Below, piece by piece: positions 1 to 9,016 of a stretch of DNA of 64,000 bases. The stretch comes from Candidatus Nitrospira nitrosa (GTDB lineage: Bacteria > Nitrospirota > Nitrospiria > Nitrospirales > Nitrospiraceae). The stretch is from contig NZ_CZQA01000010.1 of the NCBI RefSeq assembly GCF_001458735.1, positions 1 through 64,000 on the forward strand, in the 5' to 3' direction. The notes under the pieces are model-generated. The model saw only the letters and a program-made list of their open reading frames with translations. It ran no database searches and was not told the DNA's origin. Position numbers and translations under genes: made by a program. Position 1 is the first letter of the stretch; every line of letters begins with the position of its first letter.

Positions 1-65
1 AGAGGTGGCTCCGGTTGGTTGGACAGTTTTTACCAGTTCATAAGTGGCGCCTGGCGGATTGCTGA

Positions 66-896
66 CTACGCGGCAGTCCGTCGTGTGGTCAGATTGTCAT
101 AATAGACCTGGTCGGGCGTCTGGCCATCAAGCGCCTGATGCGGTCGGGTCTGGTTGTAGAACAGCAGATAGCGCTCCAGCCCCTGATAGGCAGTGCTGAC
201 CGTGTCATACGCGTGCAAATAGACCTCCTCATATTTCAGGCTTCTCCACAACCGTTCCACGAAGACGTTATCCCGCCAGCAGCCTTTGCCGTCCATGCTG
301 ATCTGAATGCCGTGGTCTTTCAAGAGTCCCGTGAACTCCTGGCTGGTGAACTGGCACCCTTGATCCGTGTTGAAGATCTCGGGGCAGCCATGCTGCGTGA
401 TCGCCTCTCGCACGGCGTCGAGACAGAAGTCCGTGGTCAACGTATTGGAGAGCCGCCAAGCCAACACTCGGCGACTGGCCCAGTCCAAGATAGCGAAGAG
501 ATACACGAAGCCGCGTCGCATCGGAATATAGGTGATATCGGCCGCCCAGACATGATTGGGACGACAGATCGTGAGATCACGGAGGAGATACGGGTAGATG
601 GTGTGGGCCGGATGCCGCCGACTCAGATGCGGTTTCCGATACAGCGCCTCAATCCCCATCCTGCGCATGAGGGTGACCACCTGGCGTCGCCCAATGGCAT
701 GGCCCTCCTGCTGTAACAGATCGCGCAGCATCCGAGCCCCGGCAAAGGGATAGTTCAGATGCAGCTCGTCAATCCGCCGCATCAACGCCAGCGTCGTCTC
801 GGAGGTCGGCGTCAGCTGGTAATAGGCGGTCGAGCGGGCCAGCTGCAGGAGTTGGCATTGCCGCACAACCGGCAAGGGATGCGTGCGATCGATCAT
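66..896 (-). CDS. IS3-family transposase OrfB (DDE integrase domain)
   Basis: Catalytic part of the transposase, 276 residues, which cuts and joins the element ends. An N-terminal HTH_21-like region (about residues 1-100) precedes an rve integrase core. The acidic triad is visible: the first Asp in WAADITYIP, the second in FNTDQGCQFTS, and the Glu in ERLWRSLKYEEVY; the C-terminus has the typical YNQTRPHQALDGQTP. The start overlaps the orfA stop as ATGA (893-896). IS3 elements usually make an OrfAB fusion by -1 frameshifting; I see no classical A6G slippery site near the overlap, so coupled translation may matter here. The frame is intact, so it may be active. Confidence 0.92.
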   Translation of the reverse strand: MIDRTHPLPVVRQCQLLQLARSTAYYQLTPTSETTLALMRRIDELHLNYPFAGARMLRDLLQQEGHAIGRRQVVTLMRRMGIEALYRKPHLSRRHPAHTIYPYLLRDLTICRPNHVWAADITYIPMRRGFVYLFAILDWASRRVLAWRLSNTLTTDFCLDAVREAITQHGCPEIFNTDQGCQFTSQEFTGLLKDHGIQISMDGKGCWRDNVFVERLWRSLKYEEVYLHAYDTVSTAYQGLERYLLFYNQTRPHQALDGQTPDQVYYDNLTTRRTAA

Positions 897-1192
897 CGCT
901 TTGCGCTCAGCAAGCCGGCCTTGGTGAGCGCGCCTTCTAAAAAATCATTCTCCAAGGTCAGTTGCCCGATCTTCGCGTGCAGGGTCTTGAGATCCGGAGC
1001 CTCCGCTGATGGTTTCGTCCCACCAAATACGTCCGAGGCTCGCGCCAGCAACTGCTGTTTCCATTCTGTGATCTGGGTGGGGTGGACGCTGAATTGCTCG
1101 GCCAATTCGGCCAGGGTCTTATCCCCTTTGACCGCGGCCAACGCCACCTGTGCTTTAAAGGTGGCTCCGTGATTCCGTCTCGTGCGTTTCAT
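893..1192 (-). CDS. IS3-family transposase OrfA (helix-turn-helix)
   Basis: DNA-binding subunit of the IS3 transposase, 99 residues from the ATG at 1192 (MKRTRRNHG). A helix-turn-helix lies at about residues 25-50 ([19 protein letters not shown]), followed by a Leu-rich segment ([22 protein letters not shown]) that normally mediates OrfA/OrfB multimers. The frame is open further upstream to 1249, but residues before MKRTRR come from the IS end and are not family-like. The start ATG overlaps the TGA of the truncated upstream ATPase frame (ATGA at 1189-1192), so host readthrough could feed translation into the IS. Confidence 0.9.
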
Positions 1193-1950
1193 TGCCTCGC
1201 TCCTTTGTGTCGCCACCTTCCGGTGGCGTTGGTGAAGCCAGGCTCCCACTTATCACACTGTCCGAATTTCCGAAGCCCTCTCTTATATCCATCATCAGAT
1301 ATCTTAATCCCCAAACTTGCTCCGCCAGAAATATCGAGCCAGGCTCCACGACGGAATACCTTCAGCACCTCTTTAGTCAGACGTTCCTGCGCCTCGTCAT
1401 TTAACCGAAGAGCTTGAAGCGTGTTGCTCGGGACTCCTTGCGCAGTATCAAAACTTCCCGTTCCTTGCGTGATCATCAGCCGGTTTTCGATAAATAGCGC
1501 TGAACACTCCAGTAACCCCATCTGTTGCAAATATGCGGTTGACTTTGTTCCTTCCCTGATGGGAGCTTGTACAAAATTTTCATGTTGCTCATATAGCTTC
1601 TCTAACTCGTTCTTGTCCCAACCCCCACCAATTCCTACATGAGTTCCATACTGGTGCCCTAGCTTCTTATAGTGGTAAACATTGCCTGAACTGACCACCT
1701 CTTCAATATCATTGGTAGATGTAAAATGTTCGATAAATTCTCTTACTGGAGGAAGACCGCGATAGGACAACTCCTGAGCAACGAGGAGTTTTTTCTCAAC
1801 TCCAGACACAGCGCTGTGGATCTCTCGAAGAAGAGTTGTTTTGCCGGAAGAGTTTGGGCCAACAACAACGATTAGTCCCCTTAAGGTCAACGGAGTGATT
1901 CCATGGAGTGAGACCGCTTTAATCGGAGAAAATCGAAATGCATCCCCCAC
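1189..1950 (-). pseudogene. AAA/OLD-like ATPase, truncated by the IS
   Basis: N-terminal part of an ATPase of the SMC/OLD/AAA_21 type. The Walker A motif GPNSSGKTT is at about residues 32-40, preceded by the usual short beta strands (LRGLIVVVG). About 229 residues are host sequence; at 1263 the frame enters the IS end and continues as an unrelated tail of about 24 residues to the TGA at 1189. The signature motif, Walker B and everything C-terminal are missing, so ATP hydrolysis is unlikely. It starts 8 bases after the plsY stop and would be cotranscribed with it. The family role (DNA repair, defence or other) cannot be told from this fragment. Confidence 0.7.
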
Positions 1951-1958
1951 AGCTATAC

Positions 1959-2564
1959 CTAGCCCTTCTTCCGCCCTATCTTGCTTTCCGTCCCATTTCG
2001 CAGCCGTTCAATATTCCCTTTATGTTTGATCGCAATCAGCCCGCTCACGGCGAGAGAGAAAAGCATGAATGCTATTGATGGATGGATCAGCGCGGCAATG
2101 ACAGGAAAGAGGCCGAAGGCCGTCAGTGCTCCGCCGGAAGAATATCGCCAGATAGCCACAGCCGCAATCCAAGCCAGCAGCAGTAAGAGCCCAACCAACG
2201 GCGACACACCGAGGACAGAACCGAGCGCCGTTGCCACGCCCTTCCCGCCTTTGAATCCCAGAAACGGTGAGAACACATGCCCGAGGAAGGGAGCCAGCGC
2301 GACAACAAGAATTGCCCATTCATCCTGCAGTAGATGCATCGCCGTAAACCCCATGACCCAGCCTTTGCCCATATCGCCGATTAACGTCAGGATACCAGCC
2401 GGCTTGCCGGAGACACGCAGGACGTTCGTAAACCCGACGTTCTTGCTGCCGACCGTGCGAGGATCGGGCAGACCCATGGCCTTAGAAATGACCACGCCAA
2501 ACGGCACTCCGCCCAGCAGATATCCGACGACCGCAAGTCCAACAATGAGCCCCAGTTGTTCCAT
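1959..2564 (-). CDS. plsY: Glycerol-3-phosphate acyltransferase PlsY
   Basis: Inner-membrane enzyme that transfers the acyl group of acyl phosphate to glycerol 3-phosphate, giving lysophosphatidate, the first step of phospholipid synthesis. 201 residues, the normal PlsY length, with about five membrane segments. Family motifs are visible: GSKNVGFTN near residues 39-47 (usual form GSxNxGxTN), GDMGKGW near 65-71, and the Gly-rich loop [16 protein letters not shown] near 100-115. The C-terminus has [13 protein letters not shown], the typical ending. It shares a phospholipid theme with pgsA 1.1 kb away but is separated from it by the esterase gene. The truncated ATPase follows it after 8 bases. 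Confidence 0.96.
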   Translation of the reverse strand: MEQLGLIVGLAVVGYLLGGVPFGVVISKAMGLPDPRTVGSKNVGFTNVLRVSGKPAGILTLIGDMGKGWVMGFTAMHLLQDEWAILVVALAPFLGHVFSPFLGFKGGKGVATALGSVLGVSPLVGLLLLLAWIAAVAIWRYSSGGALTAFGLFPVIAALIHPSIAFMLFSLAVSGLIAIKHKGNIERLRNGTESKIGRKKG

Positions 2565-2594
2565 GCTATTCGCTTTCTCGATCGCTTCCGACCA

Positions 2595-3461
2595 TCATAA
2601 AAACTTCTCCGGATGCGTAAAAAAATCCAGCATCACCCTATTCAAATTCGGCCAGTCACGATGGCTGCCGGCTCCTTCGCAGTAGAGTGTAGCCCCACCT
2701 GCTGCGCAGCCTTGATACACCAGACAGCCAGCGTCAACTGCCTTCGTCTTAATCACATCACAGTTATTGCACTTCGCCCACCAGGCCGAGGTTTGCGCGC
2801 CCCAACCTGGAAACAGACTGTCGTTCCTGCCATGCATGACCATGACCGGTATAGGATCACGGCATTGAAACTCTTCGAGATCTTTTCCTGTCCATCCCGC
2901 TGCGCTTGGCGCAATGGCTGCTGGAATCTTTTTCGTCTTGTCGAGCACAGCCAGTGCCAATGAAGCCGTACCGCCATCTGAATGGCCGGTCGCATAGATT
3001 CGCTTCTCGTCGATACACCATTCCTTGGCTACCAGCTCGGGAATCTTCCCAAGCTGTTCAACGGTCTGAATATTCAACTGCTTGTGATCAACGTAGACCA
3101 CCACAAATCCAGCTCTGGTCGCCTCAGTCGTGAGACCTGTGAGCCGTTCCGACGCCCACCGGCTCGTTCCCGCCGGAGCATAGACCATCAACAAGGAGTG
3201 AGCAAACGTACCATCATAGTTCAAAGGCGTCCGCACCATATACTTGATGCCCTCAGCTGAGACCCGTCCATCCGTTGCCCCAGCAGCGCCAGAACGTGAA
3301 CCGGCAAGGCAATGCCCTGTTGTCGTGGGATAGGCGAACGCTTCGAGCTGGGGAGGCGTCGTGTTCTCGCTACAGGCTGTGATCAGCAAGAAGAGACTGG
3401 CACAGACAACAACCTGTTGGTGAAGTCGCGACGGAACAACCACTGGGCATTTGAAACCCAT
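2595..3461 (-). CDS. PHB-depolymerase/LpqC-type esterase lipoprotein
   Basis: Alpha/beta-hydrolase of the polyhydroxybutyrate depolymerase / LpqC esterase group. From the ATG at 3461 (MGFKCPVVVP) it begins with a signal peptide and a lipobox (LLITAC), so it is probably a membrane-anchored lipoprotein. The nucleophile elbow is YATGHSDGG (Gly-His-Ser-Asp-Gly), followed by VMVMHGRNDSLFP (acid region) and GSHRDWP with the likely catalytic His. A start at 3521 is open but would put 20 charged or polar residues before the signal peptide. The natural substrate is not clear; feruloyl-esterase-like and PHB depolymerase activities occur in this family. A dispersed repeat lies just upstream. Confidence 0.8.
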   Translation of the reverse strand: MGFKCPVVVPSRLHQQVVVCASLFLLITACSENTTPPQLEAFAYPTTTGHCLAGSRSGAAGATDGRVSAEGIKYMVRTPLNYDGTFAHSLLMVYAPAGTSRWASERLTGLTTEATRAGFVVVYVDHKQLNIQTVEQLGKIPELVAKEWCIDEKRIYATGHSDGGTASLALAVLDKTKKIPAAIAPSAAGWTGKDLEEFQCRDPIPVMVMHGRNDSLFPGWGAQTSAWWAKCNNCDVIKTKAVDAGCLVYQGCAAGGATLYCEGAGSHRDWPNLNRVMLDFFTHPEKFL

Positions 3462-3528
3462 CTCAGATCTGATCGAGGAACAGAGAATACCGAAGAACGT
3501 TGATGGTTGAGTCCAATCCAAGCTACTA

Positions 3529-3695
3529 CAGGATGCTTAAACTAGACATCCAGCGAGGCCGCAGCGAGTGAAGAGCCGAGGCATAAACCCTCTCACCCAC
3601 CCCACCCCGAGCAGCTAAAGCAGCTCTGTCCCGAGGGGTATGTTGAGGGCCTGAACGATGCGAGAACAAAGCTGGAGGCTAGTTTCAACATCCTG
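3529..3695. repeat. Dispersed TIR element, copy A (167 bp)
   Basis: Intergenic element with CAGGATG at 3529-3535 and CATCCTG at 3689-3695. It shares with copy B the blocks AGGCCGCAGC, GTTGAG, GCGAGAAC and TTTCAACATCCTG, in the same orientation. A central insert of about 45 bp rich in C (ACCCACCCCACCCCGAG) makes it longer than the 122 bp of copies B and E. It ends one base from the pgsA stop codon. Confidence 0.75.
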
Positions 3696-3696
3696 A

Positions 3697-4293
3697 TTAC
3701 AGCCCTTTAGCCACAACCTGCTTCCAAAAACTCCACACATACTGACCACCGGAGATGTACCCGAGGACCAGGGACAAATACAAGGTGACCGTGCCGGCTA
3801 AGTGCATGTTGCCGAGTTCTGCAAACCCGGTCCCTTCGAGGATCAGGAGAATGATCGCGACAACTTGGAGCGCCATCTTGTACTTACCGGTCGTCTCCGC
3901 GGGAATGATCATTCCTTCTCCCGCAGCGATCGCACGGATTCCCGTCACCGCGACCTCTCGACCAATGATCAACAAGGCAACCAACGCGCTGACACGATCC
4001 ACATTCATCAATAATATAAGCGCCGAGAGCACCAAAAGCTTGTCCGCGACCGGATCCAGCAACTTGCCGAGCTTGGTCACTTGGCCTGTTCGCCGCGCGA
4101 TATAGCCGTCCAGCATATCCGTCACCGCTGCGACCGTGAAGACAATAGCCGCTGCCAACGATTGATCGGGGGTCGGATTGACGAAGAGAATGATGAAAAC
4201 CGGGATCAAGAGAATGCGGAATAGCGTCAGGAAATTCGGCAGATTGAGCGAATCCTGCCCGATGTCACGCCATATTTCCAAAACTCGGTTCAT
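3697..4293 (-). CDS. pgsA: CDP-diacylglycerol-glycerol-3-phosphate 3-phosphatidyltransferase PgsA
   Basis: Membrane enzyme that makes phosphatidylglycerol phosphate from CDP-diacylglycerol and glycerol 3-phosphate, the committed step to phosphatidylglycerol. 198 residues, normal for PgsA, with several membrane helices. The CDP-alcohol phosphotransferase signature (DG-x2-AR-x8-G-x3-D-x3-D) is complete in DMLDGYIARRTG...LGKLLDPVADK, about residues 59-84. The N-terminal NLPNFLTLFRILLIP is also typical. It is the last gene of the envelope operon that starts with lepA, separated from kdsD by repeat copy B; another repeat copy starts one base after its stop codon. Confidence 0.96.
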   Translation of the reverse strand: MNRVLEIWRDIGQDSLNLPNFLTLFRILLIPVFIILFVNPTPDQSLAAAIVFTVAAVTDMLDGYIARRTGQVTKLGKLLDPVADKLLVLSALILLMNVDRVSALVALLIIGREVAVTGIRAIAAGEGMIIPAETTGKYKMALQVVAIILLILEGTGFAELGNMHLAGTVTLYLSLVLGYISGGQYVWSFWKQVVAKGL

Positions 4294-4350
4294 TGCTCTA
4301 TTCTGCTCCTACCACATCCTCAAAACACCAACTCGACCGATAGACACCCA

Positions 4351-4472
4351 CAGGATGGTCAAAAAGGCTGTCCAGCAAGGCCGCAGCAAGCGACGTGGCG
4401 AGGCGTACACTTCGGTACGTTGAGCCTCTGAGCGACGCGAGAACGACGCTGGCAGACGTTTTCAACATCCTG
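4351..4472. repeat. Dispersed TIR element, copy B (122 bp, reference copy)
   Basis: Starts CAGGATGGTCAAAAAGG and ends TTTTCAACATCCTG, so the outer 14 bases form an inverted repeat with two mismatches. The middle holds a palindromic GTACacttcgGTAC core. It fills most of the kdsD-pgsA gap and ends exactly at the base before the kdsD stop codon complement (4473-4475). Copies are also seen at 3529-3695, 6391-6563, 15428-15512 (partial, reversed) and 18536-18657 (reversed). Confidence 0.85.
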
Positions 4473-5480
4473 TTAGACGATCCCATTCTTTAAGAGATCA
4501 TGCAAGTGCACGACACCTTGAATGGTGCGCCCGTCTTCCGTCACGACCAGGGTGGTGATGGAAAACCGCTCCATCATCTCCACGGCCTTCGCCGCCAATT
4601 CATCAGGCCCGATAGATTTAGGATTGGGTGTCGCTAACTCTTTGGCCGTCACATTCACCAAATCCGTCCCGCGTTGAATAAACCGTCGCACGTCGCCGTC
4701 GGTAATGACGCCGAGCAACGCGCCATCTTGATCAACGACCGTCGTCATCCCGAGTTTTTTCGCCGTCATTTCCAGCATCGCCGCCATGCCTCCGACGGTG
4801 CCTTGAACGATCGGGATTTCCGGATCAGCATGCATGAGGTCTTTCACTTTGACCAGCAAGCGCCGCCCCAGACTGCCTCCCGGATGGAACCGGGCAAAGT
4901 CTTCTGCTTTGAATTCTCGTTTTTGCAGCAAGGCCACGGCCAGGGCATCACCCAAGGCCAGCGTCGCCGTCGTGCTCGCGGTCGGAGCCAACCCCATCGG
5001 ACAAGCCTCTTCGGCGACCGACACATCCAGTGCGACATCAGAATTTTTCGCCAAGGTCGAGTTCATCCGTCCCGTCATTGAGATGACCGGAATCCCGAGG
5101 CGCTTCACAAACGGAAGCAACTGCAACAACTCTTGGGTTTCTCCGCTATTGGAGATCGCAACCAAGACATCCCGACGAGCCAACATGCCGAGATCGCCAT
5201 GGACCCCCTCTGCCGGATGCAAAAAGAATGAGGAGGTTCCGGTACTTGCCAAGGTGGCGGCTATCTTTTGCCCGATCAACCCTGATTTCCCCATCCCTGA
5301 GACCACGACCTTCCCCTTGCATCGCACGAGCACATCTACGGCCTTGACGAATCGGTCATCCAGCCGACTGATCAACGCCTCAACCGCCCGAGCCTCGACC
5401 TTGAGTACACGTCGTCCTTCGGAAAGACTCTCTTCCAGTTTGGCGGATTTTGATTCTCGAGCAGCCGGCTTTCCCGTCAT
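4473..5480 (-). CDS. kdsD: Arabinose-5-phosphate isomerase KdsD (KpsF/GutQ family)
   Basis: Interconverts ribulose 5-phosphate and arabinose 5-phosphate, the first step of Kdo synthesis for lipopolysaccharide. About 335 residues from the ATG at 5480; an upstream GTG at 5525 is possible but adds a Cys-rich stretch not typical of the family. An N-terminal SIS sugar-isomerase domain (about residues 40-170; SGMGKSGLIGQKIAAT, HPAEGVHGDLGM) is followed by two CBS domains (about 205-330). It lies between kdsA and pgsA, 61 bases after the kdsA stop, in the lepA operon. No kdsC-type phosphatase gene is next to it. Confidence 0.95.
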   Translation of the reverse strand: MTGKPAARESKSAKLEESLSEGRRVLKVEARAVEALISRLDDRFVKAVDVLVRCKGKVVVSGMGKSGLIGQKIAATLASTGTSSFFLHPAEGVHGDLGMLARRDVLVAISNSGETQELLQLLPFVKRLGIPVISMTGRMNSTLAKNSDVALDVSVAEEACPMGLAPTASTTATLALGDALAVALLQKREFKAEDFARFHPGGSLGRRLLVKVKDLMHADPEIPIVQGTVGGMAAMLEMTAKKLGMTTVVDQDGALLGVITDGDVRRFIQRGTDLVNVTAKELATPNPKSIGPDELAAKAVEMMERFSITTLVVTEDGRTIQGVVHLHDLLKNGIV

Positions 5481-5541
5481 CGTGCAGCAAGTCCTCGTCT
5501 CGCACCCATTGTCATTGCTCTGCACCCTGTACGATCATTCT

Positions 5542-6369
5542 TCAGCTTGTCGGTTGTGCGGCATCCCAAACCCGCACCACCCGTTCCAATAACGCTTTCA
5601 ATTGATGCAATGGCACCATATTGGGTCCATCGGACAGCGCTTCATCGGGATTCGGATGGACTTCCATAAAGAATCCGTCGACCCCTGCCCCGGCTGCGGC
5701 ACAGGCCAACGGTTCGACAAACTCCCGCTGGCCGCTGGACTTCGTCCCGCCCCCACCCGGCAATTGCACGCTGTGGGTGGCGTCGAAGACGACAGGATAC
5801 CCGAACTTCCTCATGATAGGGAAGGACCGCATATCTACGACGAGATTGTTATAGCCGAAGGATGATCCTCGTTCGGTCAGCACGATCCGTTGACTCCCGC
5901 ACTCTTCGATCTTTTTGATGGCGTTTCCCATTTCGGTCGGCGAGAGAAATTGGCCCTTCTTTACGTTGACGACCTTTCCCGTCTTGGCCGCCGCAATCAA
6001 GAGATCCGTCTGCCGACAGAGAAACGCCGGAATCTGCAGAACATCCACGACCTTCCCGGCCTCCGTCGCCTGCTCTTCGGTATGGACGTCGGTCAACAGG
6101 GGCAGTCCCAGCTTCTCTCTCACCTGCTTCAACACCACCAACCCTTTTTCTAAGCCCGGACCTCGGAATGAATGGATGGATGTTCTGTTCGCCTTATCGA
6201 AGGACGACTTGAAGATGTAGGGAATTCCCAGGGCCTTTGTTATCTCAGCAACTCGCCCTGCCGTATCCAGGACGAGCTGCTCGCTCTCGATGACGCAAGG
6301 ACCGGCAATCAGGAACGGCCGCTGCCCTTGCCCGACTTTGAAGGAACCGATGTCGACAAGATGTGCCAT
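5542..6369 (-). CDS. kdsA: 3-deoxy-8-phosphooctulonate synthase KdsA
   Basis: Condenses arabinose 5-phosphate with phosphoenolpyruvate to give Kdo 8-phosphate. 275 residues from the ATG at 6369 (MAHLVDIG), the usual KdsA length; a TTG at 6402 would add 11 unconserved residues. DAHP-synthase I fold with the family blocks [32 protein letters not shown] and [12 protein letters not shown]. The motif order GPCVIES near the N-terminus and [16 protein letters not shown] near the C-terminus is diagnostic. No clear ribosome-binding site precedes the ATG because repeat copy C ends close by. It sits between pyrG and kdsD. Confidence 0.96.
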   Translation of the reverse strand: MAHLVDIGSFKVGQGQRPFLIAGPCVIESEQLVLDTAGRVAEITKALGIPYIFKSSFDKANRTSIHSFRGPGLEKGLVVLKQVREKLGLPLLTDVHTEEQATEAGKVVDVLQIPAFLCRQTDLLIAAAKTGKVVNVKKGQFLSPTEMGNAIKKIEECGSQRIVLTERGSSFGYNNLVVDMRSFPIMRKFGYPVVFDATHSVQLPGGGGTKSSGQREFVEPLACAAAGAGVDGFFMEVHPNPDEALSDGPNMVPLHQLKALLERVVRVWDAAQPTS

Positions 6370-6390
6370 AAATTTCGAACTTACATTACG

Positions 6391-6563
6391 TGAGATGCTC
6401 AAACCGATTTACCATTCTCATCCGCCCAACCCCGATGGCGCCGAGACGCCATCTTTTCCACAGGAAGGCCGCAGGCGAGTCGAAACCGGAGGTGTACCCT
6501 CCGGGGTACGTTGAGGATTTTGATGGGCCGAGAACACGGTTGGAAGTCGGTTTCAGCATCTCA
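6391..6563. repeat. Dispersed TIR element, copy C (diverged, about 173 bp)
   Basis: Starts TGAGATGCTCAAA (6391) and ends TTTCAGCATCTCA (6563), an inverted repeat of 13 bases with one mismatch. It shares AAGGCCGCAG, GGGGTACGTTGAG, CCGAGAAC and the TTTCA(A/G)CATC end with the other copies, in the same orientation as B. It fills essentially the whole pyrG-kdsA gap and stops one base before the pyrG stop codon. Its ends differ from the CAGGATG consensus in a compensatory way, so end pairing has been kept. Confidence 0.7.
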
Positions 6564-6564
6564 C

Positions 6565-8166
6565 TCAGTGTCCCAGCTTCTTGCGGAGAGCCGCACCGAC
6601 AAACCCGCTGAATAACGGATGTGGCCGATGCGGGCGAGAACTATATTCAGGATGAAACTGGGTTCCCAAGAACCAAGGATGATCCTTCAGCTCAAGAATT
6701 TCGACCAGCCGCCCATCCGGCGAGAGGCCGCTCAAGACCAGTCCCTTGGCACTCAATCGCTCACGATACGCATTATTGAACTCGTACCGATGGCGATGGC
6801 GTTCACGAACTTCGTTTACGCCGTACATTTTCTGGGCCAACGTCCCCTCTCCTAACTTACAGAGATAGGAGCCGAGCCGCATCGTGCCGCCTTTGTCGCT
6901 GACGCCCTGCTGATCCGGCATGAGATGAATCACCGGATGAGGCGACTGCTCGTCGAACTCCGCACTGTTGGCCCCTGTCAATCCTGCCACATTGCGCGCA
7001 AACTCAATCGCGGCACATTGCATCCCTAAACACAGCCCAAGGAACGGCACCTGACGCTCCCGTGCATATCTGATGGTGGTGACTTTTCCCTCAATCCCTC
7101 TCGTCCCAAATCCGCCGGGAATCAAAATCCCATCCGCTTCACGAAGAATGCGCTCCGTCCCTTGCCGCTCAATATCTTCGGACTCGATCCAGTTGATATT
7201 GACCTTCGTTTCATGGTCGATTCCGCCGTGAATCAGCGCTTCTCCCAAGCTCTTGTAACACTCCTTCAGCCCCACATACTTGCCGACCAACGCAACGGAG
7301 ATTTCATGTTTCGGCCGCTTGATTTTCTGCACCATCGCGTCCCACTCGCGAAGATTCGGCTGACCGGTCTCGAGATGCAGCTGACGGACGATCAATTCGT
7401 CCAACCCTTCTTTACGGAAGACGATCGGCACTTCGTAGATCGTCTCGACGTCTTTGGCCGTAATGACCGCATCCTTATCCACGTTGCAAAACATCGCAAT
7501 CTTGCCCTTGAGCTCCGGGGGAATATACCGGTCGGTTCGGCACAAAAGGATATTGGGTTGAATGCCGATTTCCCGAAGCTTGTTGACCGAGTGTTGCGTC
7601 GGCTTGGTCTTCAGTTCACCGGCCGCGCCGATGTACGGCACCAAGGTCAGGTGAACATACAGCACATTATCGCGCCCGACGTCGTACGGCATCTGTCGAA
7701 TGGCTTCAAGAAACGGGAGACTTTCAATATCTCCGACCGTCCCACCGATTTCGATGATGGCGACATCCACGCCCTTGGAGATCCGCATGATCGCCTGTTT
7801 AATCTCATCCGTCACATGCGGCACGACCTGAACCGTCCCTCCAAGATAGTCCCCCCGCCGCTCTTTGGTGATGACCGAATGATAGATCCGACCCGTCGTG
7901 TAATTACTTTCCTTCGTCAGTGAGAGCGAGGTGAATCGCTCATAATGTCCCAGATCGAGATCGGTCTCGGCGCCATCGTCCGTGACGAAGACCTCGCCGT
8001 GCTGATAGGGGTTCATCGTCCCGGGATCGACATTGATGTAGGGATCCAGCTTCAGAAAGGTGATCTTCAACCCACGGCTTTCGAGGAGGTTTCCAATGGA
8101 AGCCGATGCCAGTCCCTTTCCAAGCGATGAAACCACTCCACCGGTCACAAAAATAAATTTATTCAT
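6565..8166 (-). CDS. pyrG: CTP synthase PyrG
   Basis: Makes CTP from UTP, ATP and glutamine. 533 residues, normal length. The N-terminal synthetase domain begins [25 protein letters not shown] with its P-loop-like nucleotide site; the [16 protein letters not shown] block is typical. The C-terminal class I glutamine amidotransferase domain (about residues 290-530) has the nucleophile Cys in GLCLGMQC and the His/Glu pair in [10 protein letters not shown]. Its position between kdsB, which uses CTP to activate Kdo, and kdsA suggests that CTP supply is co-expressed with LPS synthesis; the pyr operon elsewhere in the window does not contain it. Confidence 0.98.
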   Translation of the reverse strand: MNKFIFVTGGVVSSLGKGLASASIGNLLESRGLKITFLKLDPYINVDPGTMNPYQHGEVFVTDDGAETDLDLGHYERFTSLSLTKESNYTTGRIYHSVITKERRGDYLGGTVQVVPHVTDEIKQAIMRISKGVDVAIIEIGGTVGDIESLPFLEAIRQMPYDVGRDNVLYVHLTLVPYIGAAGELKTKPTQHSVNKLREIGIQPNILLCRTDRYIPPELKGKIAMFCNVDKDAVITAKDVETIYEVPIVFRKEGLDELIVRQLHLETGQPNLREWDAMVQKIKRPKHEISVALVGKYVGLKECYKSLGEALIHGGIDHETKVNINWIESEDIERQGTERILREADGILIPGGFGTRGIEGKVTTIRYARERQVPFLGLCLGMQCAAIEFARNVAGLTGANSAEFDEQSPHPVIHLMPDQQGVSDKGGTMRLGSYLCKLGEGTLAQKMYGVNEVRERHRHRYEFNNAYRERLSAKGLVLSGLSPDGRLVEILELKDHPWFLGTQFHPEYSSRPHRPHPLFSGFVGAALRKKLGH

Positions 8167-8215
8167 GGTTCCCCTCTCTCCTGGACGTCAGGTCGACCGA
8201 TCCCCGCTAGACACC

Positions 8216-9016
8216 TCATCCTTTAAAAAACATCCCGCTGCTCTTCAGCTCACGTTTGACCGCCAGATATTCCTGCAGTCGTTCCGCAACATCAGGCACG
8301 TCTTCCGGACGATCCACCCTCAGTGAGGCATGCTTGGTTTCCCAGACCCGGATGCGAATGCCATGGTCGAGCGCACGAAGTTGTTCAAGCTTTTCAGCAT
8401 CCTCGATGCGACTGGTCGGGAGGGAGGCTAATCGAAGCAACGTCTCTTTCGTATAGATGTAGAGTCCGAGATGAATATAGTGGAGCCCTCCGACCACTTG
8501 CGGCTTGAGGTCGTCGCGAACCAACGGGATCGGCGCGCGTGAAAAATAGAGCGCATCGCCTTTCGTATCGGTCACGACTTTCACTACGGCAGGATTGAGG
8601 AGATCTTCCGTCGAATCGATCACTCGCTTCAACGTTCCCATCCCCACACCACCAACCAAAAACGGCTCGACCAGATCGGTCAACAGGTCAGGCGTCAAGG
8701 GAATCTCATCCCCTTGCAAGTCTACGAAACAATCCCCTGCAAACATGCGAGCCACGGCAGCCACCCGATCCGTTCCCGTCCGATACTCGCCAGGAACGAT
8801 GAGAACACGCCCTCCAAAGCGCTCGACCGTCGTTTTGATACGTTCATCGTCGGTTGCGACGAGCACCTCCGACACGGCACGACAGGCCGCCGCCTGCTCG
8901 TACACATGCTGAATCATCGGCTTACCGTTCAGCTCGACCAGCGGTTTCCCAGGAAAACGGGATGAGCCGTATCGAGCAGGAATCACCACGGTCACGGTTC
9001 GCGAAGTTTTAGTCAT
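8216..9016 (-). CDS. kdsB: 3-deoxy-manno-octulosonate cytidylyltransferase KdsB
   Basis: Activates Kdo with CTP to CMP-Kdo, the donor for lipid A core assembly. About 266 residues from the ATG at 9016, which overlaps the rfaE1 stop by 8 bases and has GAGG upstream; a TTG at 9022 is the alternative. The nucleotidyltransferase start VVIPARYGSSRFPGKPL, the VLVATDD block and the FVDLQGDEI metal site are all present. The C-terminal part is family-like (RAPIPL, HLGLYIYTKETL, EKLEQLRAL). It is followed by pyrG after 49 bases, so substrate synthesis and use are coupled. Confidence 0.96.
   Translation of the reverse strand: MTKTSRTVTVVIPARYGSSRFPGKPLVELNGKPMIQHVYEQAAACRAVSEVLVATDDERIKTTVERFGGRVLIVPGEYRTGTDRVAAVARMFAGDCFVDLQGDEIPLTPDLLTDLVEPFLVGGVGMGTLKRVIDSTEDLLNPAVVKVVTDTKGDALYFSRAPIPLVRDDLKPQVVGGLHYIHLGLYIYTKETLLRLASLPTSRIEDAEKLEQLRALDHGIRIRVWETKHASLRVDRPEDVPDVAERLQEYLAVKRELKSSGMFFKG

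Larger units (their letters stand above)
20..1263 (-). mobile_element. IS3-family insertion sequence
   Basis: The two ends share an imperfect inverted repeat. Read inward, the low-coordinate end starts TGGACAG at 20 and the other end starts GGACAG at 1263; both then carry ATAAGTGG followed by GCCTGGC, but the low end has several extra bases between the tip and this block. Inside are orfA and orfB with an ATGA overlap, the normal IS3 layout. The bases next to the tips (up to 19 and from 1264) show no obvious target-site duplication, so the exact tips or later change at the junctions are not settled. The element interrupts an ATPase gene. Confidence 0.85.

Noticed and set aside
138-716. Long plus-strand open frame opposite the IS3 orfB gene
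   Set aside because: Shadow frame of the transposase; no family-like sequence and no ribosome-binding site.
7162-7923. 253-codon plus-strand frame opposite pyrG
   Set aside because: Antisense shadow of a highly conserved gene in GC-rich DNA.
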